A model generated the notes under the pieces. That model was not told the DNA's origin, searched no databases, and saw only the letters and a program-made list of their open reading frames with translations. From Gnetum montanum (taxonomy: Eukaryota; Streptophyta; Gnetopsida; Gnetales; Gnetaceae): a stretch of 64,000 nt of DNA. The stretch is taken from contig MNCI01000614.1 in NCBI GenBank assembly GCA_015680685.1, positions 496,946-560,945 of the forward strand. Direction: 5' to 3'. The position numbers and the translations under genes were made by a program. Of this stretch, positions 1 to 10,237 are shown in pieces; position 1 is the stretch's first letter, and every line of letters starts with the position of its first letter.

Positions 1-130
1 ATGGCCTAAGACTAGCATATGAAAGCATGAAAACTTTTCCTTTCTGAAGTTTTTCATTTCATTCAAAATTTTGGCCTATTGGCAATGATGCAAAATTTTT
101 AAAAAAGAGAGAGAGGAAAATCCCATGCTG

Positions 131-3100
131 TCATGGGTTGTTTCCAACGCCTTCACTGTTTGCCTCTACTTCATCTACTTGTGCATCACCCACTTCTGCA
201 TTACCTTCTACTGATCCTGCATGCCCCCTCCCCGCAGGTCTCACACCCTCATCTAGAGCTTGCACTGCACGAATGAAGTAGTTAGCTAGGGAAACAAATG
301 CGGTAAATGCAAGCTACAACATAACATGAAAGAGACTAACCTGAGAGGAGCCTGTGCTAGTCTCAAGGGGTATCTGGTCTAGACCAAGCCTAGGGTGATG
401 CCAAATCTCCTCTACCAAAATATCCATCCAACGGCCATCGCTGGGTTCAGCATTAGTTGCAGCAGCCTTCTCCCTTTCCATGGTTATCCATGTTAGAGGT
501 TCTAGGGAAAGGGAAGTAGTTGCAGTCTCTCCTGTAGGAAGGCTCACCCTCAAATCAGGAGATTCCATGACCTCCAGCCACTTTTAAAACTTAGCATAGA
601 CCTCAGAAGTACCGATGGCCTTCACGAATGCTTCATACGTGAATGCCTCCATAGCAGCATCTCTATACAGTTTTTGATGGGTCTCATTCTCCAACTTATA
701 CATATGTTTATGGTCTCTCTGGGTTTTCCGCCATTCAAAAACCTTAGCACTGATGTCTTTCATGTCTTGGCACTTCTGGACCAGCAAATCCATCTGCCTT
801 TGCTATTCGACTATCTCATGGGTGGATTCAACGTTCTGATGAACGATGGTCGAAAACCTAGCATAGTCATCTACATCCCTCTGCCAATCGATTGGGTCAG
901 GGTTGCAGTTTATAAGAAAAGCATTCCTGAACCTAAGATTCTCCACCTTGGTGGCCAGGTCAACCTCTCTCTGCTCAGCCCTTTGGACCTATTTCCATAG
1001 GTCCTCATTGGCGGGCCTATATTTCCACAGAGAGCGTGCCGAGTACAAGACATACTTATAAGCCTCATCAAATGTTCGATGAGACACCACAGTCACGTCA
1101 GGCGAGAGTATGGGCACCGCGCCAACCTTCATAGGTCGTTCCGCATCCCACTTGAGCCAAGAGGCCATTTAACGCATAGAGCATAGTGACCACGTTAGCA
1201 TAGCATAATCAACAAACTCGAAAGCTTCAACATAGCAACATAAGGGCAATTAATGCTGATACTTACCTACACTAGGATCCGCATGTTGAAGGTGCCTATT
1301 CATATCATCAACGAGTCCCTTCATGAACATAAACTTGTCAGGGACATCGGCCCATGACTCTGTACAAAGCAGAGGAGGTCTCGTGATGTTAGCAGTAACA
1401 CCTATTACACAATTAAGCATGTCAGCAATAGTCAAAATGGACTGTGATGAGGTAGACATCTCACAAACTCACCAGTGCCTGACTATGATCCTTCTTCTTG
1501 CCAAGGCAAGATGACAGTGGTAGCCATGGTAGAGGGCCCTGCCAAGTCCATGCAAGTCCCTTCCTCATGTACGGGTGCCTTTCCTTTAAGAAGACCAGCA
1601 TCTTTTTTATTTTGGGAGGGAACCTCTTTGTTGGTAGGAAGAGGCTCCCTAATGACAAGATCCCCTACCCTGGAGATAGGAGCTCCATTATTCCTACCCA
1701 GGGCCCTTTACTCCGAAACTGGGGCCTCCACATATTTATTTTTCACCCCCGTCCTGAGGGCTGACACTTCCTCATCGCCTTCTTCTTCATCTTCTTCTTC
1801 CTCTACTAAGCAATAAGGGCATGTTTGTGTCGATTCAAAATAAGCTAGTATAAAATAGGTGCTACGCTACACTGCATTGCCTAGCACAGCATAGCATAGC
1901 AAACTATACCAAAATAAGCATTATAAAAAAATTCTTACCAATGGGGGGTTACATCCACCACAGCTTGAGCCGCAGTCTCCGCCCCTCCTCTTCACGAGAG
2001 CTTTCCCTGGCTGGGGGAGGTCTCTTCATTTGCAGCTCCGTGGGCACAGTCTCAGCTATGAGACGTTCACCCTGCATCATGTTAATGGTTATGACAAGGG
2101 GTGTCTCTCCCACACTGTCCTAGCCACAAGTGCTACAAACTGCCAAACCTTTAGTCATTACAGACAACAACTCCCTGACCATTTTCGGAGGATCCTGGGC
2201 CTGCATAGTTTGAAGGACCTACCAAATCTAGGGCTTGGGAACCTGGTCACAGTCTAGCAGGGACCAAACTCCGTCCTCCTAGACCACCAGGAACTCCACA
2301 AAGCACGTTAAACAGCCTATGTAGAAGGCATAGTGTATGTTAGAGCAGGACTCTGTTTGCTCACAAAGTCTCAAAATATCTACCTACAAACCACTACATA
2401 GGAATTCGGCCCAGTTGTAATGGGCCCCCTCCTCCATGACTTCCCGCATTACCTAGGCCTGCTCAAGCCCTAGGACCTTCCCTTGGGTGAGTAGTTGAGG
2501 GAATGCATGGGCATGAAAGACCAAGTATATCCCCACTATAGGGCCATCCTTAAGCTTTTCCATGGGGAACCCTTTTCGCTCCTTGGAGAGTCTCAACCAC
2601 TCCTCGATATGCTACTTCTGCAGGGTCAACTCCTGTTTGCCCTTCAACACTATGGGGGCATTATCAGTAGGAATGCCAAACAGATCCGCAAACAGCTAGT
2701 TGTCGATGTTAATGACCACCTACATGCCCTACATGTATGTGCGAAAACGACTCGCCTTCCCAGAAAATGAGTTGACCAGGAAAAGCATCTCAGTAGTAGA
2801 GACGTATAGGTTCAGCACCATAAATAGATCCATAAGCCCTACCCTTCAGACTTTCATGAGTAAAGAATCTGGGGCCCCTCGTTCTAACCAGCTCTGGCAC
2901 ACCGTCACTTCACCGTATTTGAAATAGATGCTTGCTCCTTGCCTCTTGGCAGTTACCACCATCACCTCACAAGGCTTCTTCGCCCCTACAAAAAAATATT
3001 TCCACAAAACATACTTAGCCTAACAATGCAGAGAATGCAAAAATTATGAAAACACTTGAGCATGTGGCACCTACCTTTTGATCCACCAAGTCTATACAGT

Positions 3101-4567
3101 AATGGGAATAGTGGGAGTTCAACTGCCAAAACTGCTTCAAGCGTGACCTATTTGAAAGGTTCTCTCCACTCCTTGTCTAGCCAACCCTTCACCCTAAACT
3201 AATCATAGAAAGGGGTGAGCATGTGTAGGTAAGTATGGTATTCTCCCCCACAATGACCAATCACACCAGCCCTCAGGCTCTTGGTAGAAGCAAATTCTTG
3301 TAGGGCTAGCAGTTTCATGGCCAGCATATCTGGTTGGTTATGAACCCCGTCATCATCAATGTAGAACCTAGTGACAAACGCACATCATTAGCATTCAGCC
3401 AGGTATAGCCGGCATCACACAACAAAGCAAAACAAAGATGCAAAACTCACCCGCTAGGATAATAGATGGTCCCCTGTGGATTCTGAAAGAGCATCTCCAT
3501 GTGACATGCAAGGTACAATGTGTTATATGGGTGATAGCACTAGTATTCTGGCATATCCCAGATCCAGGCTCAGCACCTCAACCCTGTTGGTTGTTGTCTA
3601 GACTGTCCTCCCTACCCACTTATGGTCACCTCATTAGAAAGGTATCTCAGGATGCCCTGATTCGCCCCTGGTAGCATGGCCTCTATTATGCTAGATGCCT
3701 GCGTCTTGTCTAAGGAAGACCAAACGATCACACTAAAGTGGTTGAGAAGGAATTGCAAGAAGTCTCGTGCCCCTTCCCTAAACCAAAATACTTGGTCTCC
3801 CACACGTATCAGGGGAGGAGGAACGTTGGCCATAGGCCTGCTCACATGGCACAAGACCCCTCCAAGGTCCAAAACGATCAACCTAGACCTTGGCCCTACC
3901 CTGCACAATGTAATCAACAAATGCTGGCATCACACTCAAACACAATACACGTGCAACATAGCAACGTCTAGTAGTCTATAAATATAGCATAGCATAACCC
4001 TCTACCCATACATAGCGTAGCAAAGGTGTGAGAGCCTAGCATAGCGAAAACATGCAAATAGCTTAGCGTAGCAGTAAAATAATTGGCAACATGCCCAAAC
4101 AAAACACAAATCACGATGCCACATCGCACATGAACAAACCCTTACAAGGGTTTTACATTACAACGTGCCAAGGCCAAACAACTTGCAACTTCCCTAGCCC
4201 CGTAGGCATGACAATCGCAGCAATAGCAGCCCCAGCGGCCTTGCAACGAAACCTTTGCACATCAGCCACGATCGAAAAAGGGGCCACGGTGATGCAAAAG
4301 CTAAAACAACGTGGCCATAGAAAACACAGATGGCAAAACAAATAGGACATAAAACCAGAGCAAAAAACAGCAAAAGGCATAAAATTAAAAGAGCGAAGGA
4401 GGCATGAAAACTTACTTGATCAACGATGTGCTCTCTCGCATCAGAATGCACGCTTGTGGTGCATGTCTCAAAGCCTTTTTCACCTCCTCGACCTTCGCAA
4501 GAACCAGATGAGTCTTAGGAGCCATGGCCCTCCTTGCAGATGTACAACCTCCACTATAGAAATTCAT
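131..4567 (-). pseudogene. Spliced antisense gene of Tat-type copy A with FCP1/NIF-like HAD domain (decayed)
   Basis: This gene runs opposite to the element's pol. Seen: a first exon at 4416-4567 (50 codons plus 2 nt, starting MNFYSGG) ends at a GTAAG donor. The next exon, 3451-3900, follows a TTGTGCAG acceptor and restores frame. It encodes a HAD/FCP1-like domain with LIVLDLGGVLCH (motif I), VIVWSS (motif II) and a degenerate NTLYLACH near its end (motif IV region, clearer in copy C). Exon 3 is 3075-3367, starting FYIDDDG. Exon 4 is about 1939-2985 and holds SFSGKASRFRTYM and LFGIPTDNAPIV. Acidic and coiled-coil exons follow (about 1476-1805, 1267-1459, 341-1171), and a last short piece ends at TGA 131. 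Damage includes many stops and several 1-nt frameshifts. Inference: a retrotransposon-borne cargo gene encoding a phosphatase-like protein with a long C-terminal extension. The last exon boundaries are approximate. Confidence 0.62.
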
Positions 4568-4675
4568 CCCACTAGTCGATCAACACAACTGCTCTGCGCT
4601 CTGAAATCACTGAATGCTTCGATGAGGGTTTTGTGCTCTTACGGTGGAAACAATGAAATTACCTAGGCTTAATCC

Positions 4676-4685
4676 CTATTTATAG
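4676..4685 (-). promoter_or_regulatory. TATA box upstream of the antisense gene
   Basis: Read on the minus strand the site is CTATAAATAG, a near-perfect plant TATA box. It lies about 110 bp upstream of the ATG at 4567, which leaves room for a start site near 4650 and a short 5' UTR. The position fits an independent promoter for the antisense gene, but transcription is inferred from sequence only. Confidence 0.5.
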
Positions 4686-4870
4686 CCGTAAGGCCAAGAT
4701 GGGGAAACTTACCTCTTTCTCTCTTCGAGTATTGCAGAGTGCATTATGCAGCGTAGCATGCTTGCCACGACATCATGACACTATTAGCATTTCATTCTTA
4801 ACATGTTTGAAGCCAACTACTTGCCTTTCCGAAGACAAAGAAAAAATATAATAATATTTTTTTTCAATTA

Positions 4871-5037
4871 AGGGTCCGAAAAGACCTTAAACTAACAAGC
4901 CTAGCATAGTTGTGCTCCTTAGGGTCTGAAAAGACCTTAAACTAACAAGCCTAGCATAGTTGCACTCCTCAAGGTCCGAAAAGACCTTAAACTAACAAGC
5001 CTAGCATAGTTGCGCTCCTCAGGGTCCGAAAAGACCC
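4871..5037. repeat. 50-bp tandem repeat, 3.3 units
   Basis: Units start at 4871, 4921, 4971 and 5021, an exact 50-bp period, each beginning (A)GGGTCCGAAAAGACCTTAAA and ending with CTAGCATAGTTG plus a short tail. Units differ by only a few transitions. The array sits between the antisense promoter and the pol of copy A. It carries the TTAAACTA/CTAGCATAG words that recur in the arrays at 8.99, 19.99 and 29.04 kb. Confidence 0.9.
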
Positions 5038-5540
5038 TTAAATAGTAGTTTCGACCCGTAACGTTCACAGTCCACGATGATGTTAAACTAACCATATCCT
5101 TACACTAGTAGTCGCCTTATCCTCTTTCACATAGGCAGTATCACCTTTCCTAATAGTTTCACAATTCCATTTTCACACTGGCAATTCGATACTCCTTATA
5201 CTTGCAATTTCCTTTTTTTTTATTTTGCATGTCGCAATATGGTAGTCCAAGATGACACTAAACTAGTGGTTTGGCATTGGCATATCAACAAGCACACGTT
5301 CCACTAGTAACTCTGCACTCTCGCACCTTGGCGGTCTGCCACGACCTTAAAATAGCAAACTTTTAATCTTTACATTGCCTCACTTAGCAAGTCGCATCTT
5401 AGTGTTGCGTTGCAGATTTGCGTTTCACATAATCTCTGATGACCCTTACCCAGGCTTTCATCTTATGATGGCAGGTCAAGCAAGAGATGGGAATCCATCG
5501 TGCCCTTTCCACGCCTTTAATGTTAGAAGGGCCACAAGGC
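5038..5540. other. Non-coding spacer between repeat array and pol, copy A
   Basis: There is no recognisable domain here. The stretch keeps degenerate pieces of the array motif (for example ACGATGATGTTAAACTA near 5074) and T-rich tracts, then runs into the protease-RT linker of pol. If pol is expressed by splicing, an acceptor would be expected in or near this interval, but I could not single one out. Confidence 0.4.
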
Positions 5541-8500
5541 AAGCTCGCGAGATAGTTGAACCCCAACATGATCGACTGGGGGTTGACTATGATTAACACT
5601 ATAGCAGCCTTAGAAGAATCCCCAGATTGGCCCAGACACCTAGTCCAAGCCCTAGATTTAGAGGCCGAGGATGTAACCAATGATCCTCTTGTCGAGATAC
5701 TTGTGACCACGTCAAAGAGGGAGGTAAAAACATTAAGACTTAGCTCCCTCCTAGACACACAAATACATGAAGGCATAGTTAAAACTCTGTAGGATCACAT
5801 AGATGTTTTTGCAAGGTCGTACAGCGACATGTCGGGTCTGGATCCATGGCTAATTCAGCATAACATCATCCTAGACCCACATGTAAAGGTAGTCAAGAAA
5901 AAGGTGTGTAAGATTAAGCTGGAAATCACACTAGCCATGAGGGATGAAATCACTAAGCTGTACTGAGCAAGTTTCATCCGCACGGTCGACTATTCAGAGT
6001 GGATATTCAACATCATTGTAGTTTCAAAGAAAACAAGAGGGATACAAATTTGTATAGACTTCTGAGACTTGAACAAGGTAATGATCAAAGACAACTTCCC
6101 ACTCTCGAGCATTGATCAACTCATTGACACCACGATTGGTCATGCTTTGCTATCCTTCATGGATGGCTTTTCTGGATACAACCAAATCCCCATCAACCTA
6201 GAGCACTAGTTGTTAACAACCTTCATGACTCCATGGGGAACCTTCTGCTATACCATGATGCCTTTTGGGCTCAAGAATGCTGGAGCAACCTACCAGCGAG
6301 CCATGACCTACATTTTCAGTGACTATATCCTAGAAACGTTAAACGATTACGTAGATGATATAGCGGTTAAGTCCAAAGAGGTAGCTGATCACCCACATGA
6401 TCTAGGGGTAGTCCTCAAGTGCTGCCAAATGCACAACTTACATCTCAATCCCAAGAAGTGTGTCTTTGGAATAAAGACTGGACGCATGTTAGGGTTCATA
6501 GTATCGGAGGCTGGAATACGGGTGGACCCCGACAACATCAAGGCCATCGTCAATCTAGTGCCCCCCACAAATATTAAGGAGTTACGCAGTTTATAAGGCA
6601 GGGTACAATTCATTCGAAGGTTCATAGCCAAGTTGAGCGACAAGTTACACACCATGCAACATCTTCTAAAGAAGGGGGTTGACTTTGAATGGACAACCCA
6701 GTGTCAACAAGCCTTCGACGACCTGAAGCAGGAACTCTTGCACCTTCCAACGGTGCACTCGCCACAAAGGGACAAGCCTTTCTTCATGTACCTTACCATC
6801 TTCGATGCATCCATAGTGGCACTACTATGTCAAAAGTGGGATGATGGTTCTGAGATACCGGTGTACTACTTAAGCCATGCACTAATAGCATATGAGGAAA
6901 AATACAACGAAGTGGAGAGGAATTGCCTAGCCTTAGTATTTTCACTAAAAAAGTGGTGGCATTACCTGTTCCATAGCACAACCAACATCATTTGCAAAAG
7001 CAACATACTCCGGGCTATCACTAACAACCTGTACAAAAGTAGCAAGATAGCCCGATGGAAGGCAATAACCATGGAGTTTGACCTATGCTATGTAAGTCAA
7101 TCATCAACAAAGGGTCAAGCCATAGCAACCCAACTTACAGCCTCGTTAGTCGACGACCAGGCCACCATAGACCCAGAATTCCCGAACAAATACTTTACCC
7201 ATGTCACCATTGTCCCATTGCATTTCGAGGCTACCTTACATTTCGACGGCACCTCAACCATGTGAGGAAGTAGCACCACTACCACAATCACATTCCCCTC
7301 TAGGGAAATGTACCCATCCTCTTATCATTTTGCATTACCTTGCACCAACAACGTGGAAGAATATGAGGGGCTGCTCAGAGGCCTCTTAATTGCCTAAGCA
7401 TTGCATGTACAACATCTGGAAATTCGAGGAGATTCACAACTAGTCGTGAATCAAATCACCGAAGTCTACACCTACAAGGCTACGCACCTACAACCCTAAT
7501 ACGACCTAGAAAAAATCCTACTCAACCAATTTGTAACCATTGATGTGAAACACATGTCACATAACGAGAACATCGTAGCAGATGCCCTAGCTACGCTCAT
7601 GTTAAACATCCCATCACATTCTTTGTGAAACCTACCAACCATGATCACAGAATGTATCGAGCCCATCGCTTAGGCAGAACACGTGGCCTCTGTCAATGTT
7701 GTGGATACCCTGGAGTGGTACGATAACATTAAAGCTTATTTACAGCATGGTGAACCCCCAAGTGGATTGACGTTGGCTCAGAGAGATGCAATCCGTAAGT
7801 GTGCTCGACAATACATGCTCATGGGAAATGACGCCCTGTGTTGATGATCCTACAATGGGATATTGCTAGCATGCGTGGGTGGAGAGCAGGCACAAAAGGT
7901 AGTTAATGAGGTTCATGAAGGGCTGTGCGGTGGACACATAGCACCCATGGCTATGGTAGCAAAAATCAAATTCCTAGGGTAATATTGGCCTTACATGGAA
8001 TGTGACTACCTGTCAAAAGTCAAGATGTGCGACACATGCCAAAGATATGCAAATCTCATACACGTAGCACCTACAGACCTACATCCAACGCAAATCATGT
8101 GGCCCTTCCAACGATGGGGACTAGACCTCATAGGGCCTATCACACCTAAGTCCTCCATAGGGCATAGCTTCATTATCACTGCCACAGAGTATTTTACCAA
8201 GTGGGTGGAGGCTATTCCCCTGAGGAAAATGACGTCCCAACAAATCTGCCATTTCATCCTTGATAACATAGTAACTAGGTTTGGGCTTCCGATGACCATT
8301 ATGACTGACAATGGCCCACAGTTCAGTCATACGGAGACTCGAACCTTCTGTAGTAATCTAGGCATTAAACAATCATTTTCTTCCCCTTATTATCCGCAGA
8401 TGAATGGGCAAGCGAAGGCTACAAATAAGTCCATCATCAACTTGCTGAAGCATATGCTTAACAGCAGCAAGAGGTGGTGGCACGAGCAAATACTCTATGT

Positions 8501-8957
8501 CCTCTTGGCCTACTGAACGACATGCTAAACTGTAACAAGTAAGATCCCTTATAGTCTTGTTTATGGATCTAAAGTAGTATTTCCTCTTGAGTTGCAGGTA
8601 CCCTCACTCCGGATGATCCTATATGACGTCGTGAATGAAGCTTGAAACAACGAGTTGCAAACCATCAACCTCGGCCTAGTGGAGGAAGAACACGTGTAGA
8701 TGCTAAGACACATCGAGCACTACCAGAGTGAACAACAGCAGAAGCACCATGCAGACCCGCATCGATGGCTAGTGCAAAAGGAATACCTTGTCCTCAAGGC
8801 CGTTTGTGATCACATGAGTAAATTCTTAGCCAACTGGGAAGGACCTTACATGGTCACTAAAGCCTTTGAGAATGGAGCCTTCAAACTGGCGGACATGGAC
8901 AACAACGAGGTCTTCAGCCTGGTGAACCACACGTACCTCAAGTTGTACTACATATGA
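5541..8957 (+). pseudogene. pol: Tat-type Ty3/gypsy pol, copy A (RT, RNase H, second RNase H, integrase)
   Basis: One reading frame runs from 5556 to 8957. RT (about 5950-6740) has the FMDGFSGYNQ, TFMTPWGTFCYTMMPFGLKN and YVDDIAVKSK motifs, so the catalytic YVDD is kept. A first RNase H follows to about 7130. A second RNase H-like domain (LHFDGTS, PCTNNVEEYEGLLRG, about 7230-7640) is diagnostic of the Tat/Ogre lineage. Integrase has VHEGLCGGH, CDTCQRY, a DLIGPI Asp and TDNGPQF, but the expected catalytic Glu reads Lys (GQAKATN). I count 17 in-frame stops, almost all readable as CAA, CAG or CGA changed by one C-to-T step, and no frameshift over 3.4 kb. Protease and gag would lie left of the window, because copy C has them upstream of the antisense gene. 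Confidence 0.9.
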
Positions 8958-8984
8958 AGTGCAATGACAACAACAAGCACCATC

Positions 8985-9247
8985 CTCTATAAATTGGTAG
9001 TCACACCAGGCAGCGTTCGTAATGACAATAAACTAGCAACATCAAGCAGCATCCGGCACGACGTTAAACTAGCGGCAACCATTCGCTACGATGTAAAACT
9101 GGTACTATTAGTCCACTATGACTATAAAATGGCATTGCATGTCCACTACGATGTAAAAATGGCATGTACAGTGTACTGGGACCTTAAACCAGCACAGCGG
9201 TCCACTGGGATCTTAAACCAGCATAGCGGTCTACCAAGACCTTAAAC
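8985..9247. repeat. Degenerate ~30-bp tandem array downstream of pol, copy A
   Basis: About eight imperfect units follow the pattern TCCACTACGATGTAAACTGGCAT, with variants ending ACCTTAAACCAGCA(TA/CA)GCG. The array starts just after the pol stop. An equivalent array follows pol in copy C (29.04-29.35 kb), so it is a structural part of the element and not a chance repeat. Confidence 0.8.
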
Positions 9248-10221
9248 TATGTTCGCATCACATCCCCAACATGCACTAGCACCAGATACACACCGAACGA
9301 GTGGGTGCGATGCTAATAAGTGGGTGGGATGTTGTAGCTTTGGAACATCATTCATGACACACTGTGAACGTGGTCCAACACATATGCGACACCGCCACCC
9401 TTGGCATCATGCTAACTCTCCAAAGACACTGTATGGCTTCACGCTAACCCTCCAAACCTATCGTCGCCATGGCCCATCACCTTGACGGTAGTTCTTGGGT
9501 TAGCTCCCACATCTGGAGTGCCAGTAGTATTGTGGCCCAGCCATAATATTATTTCTTCAGCTCCCTGCCAATGCTTGGGCTTGCACAACGTTAGCTATGT
9601 GGCAACTAATCCCATGGCTGAACCAAGAATGCAAACTTCTAGCAAGGATTCCAGGGCATCTGCACCCAACTCCTCCATGTCAGCATTACCATGGCTGCTG
9701 CTGGCCTTCCTACTTTGGGCATCTCACACCAGCAACGATGCCCAAGAGTAACAACAATGCCAACAGCCAACAAGACCTTGTCCCCGCAAACGCATCTCGC
9801 TACAACAGCGAACGTTACACTGTCGCGAAGCGAGTGCCTCGACTAACATGGCTATTTGAGAGTGCAAACTCCAGCACGTGCGCAACACAACTTGCCATAT
9901 GGAAGGTGTTCGTAGGTAGGTCAAAGCCCTTCACGGATGTAACGAAACTCATCCAACGAAGGGAGCACCTATCCTACAAGAGGTTGAAGAACAGCGCCAG
10001 CCAAAGATGAAAACACAAACGAGCCCCTCAAAGCATTCCGACAAGGGACTTGGCTAAACATCATCTTTTCTCTCTACCTTAACCTCTGCAAAACCAATGT
10101 AACACACTCAAGCACGGCCAAGTGACATCTCAACACTCATCAAGTGACAACCTTAGCATTTCGCTTGCTAAGGTGTTTTGTATTCTTTGCCGACGTCCAT
10201 CTAGCCTGTTCTCCAGACATT
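9248..10221. other. 3' internal non-coding region, copy A
   Basis: No conserved domain is visible in any frame. The interval lies between the post-pol repeat array and the polypurine tract. Its counterpart in copy C is 29.35-30.72 kb, where short words are shared only near the polypurine end. Confidence 0.5.
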
Positions 10222-10237
10222 GAAAAAGAGGGGCTAA
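10222..10237 (+). other. Polypurine tract of copy A
   Basis: The sequence GAAAAAGAGGGGCTAA directly precedes LTR-A. The same position in copies C and D reads AAAAAATAGGGGCCAA and CAAAGAGAGACCAA, each followed by TGAAACA. Known role: it primes plus-strand synthesis in LTR retrotransposons. Confidence 0.75.

Noticed and set aside
1475-1816. Plus-strand ORF of 113 codons ending in a serine run
   Set aside because: It is the reverse of the acidic GAA-rich exon of the antisense gene. The serine run is the complement of Glu codons.
4194-4451. Minus-strand ORF with hydrophobic run near 4250-4400
   Set aside because: It lies downstream of the GTAAG donor at 4415 and reads intron sequence. The exon joins cleanly to 3900 instead.
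5556-8957. Stop-riddled pol read as an expressed gene with stop recoding or U-to-C RNA editing
   Set aside because: Nuclear recoding of so many stops is not known in plants. The other copies have different stops plus frameshifts, which fits decay.
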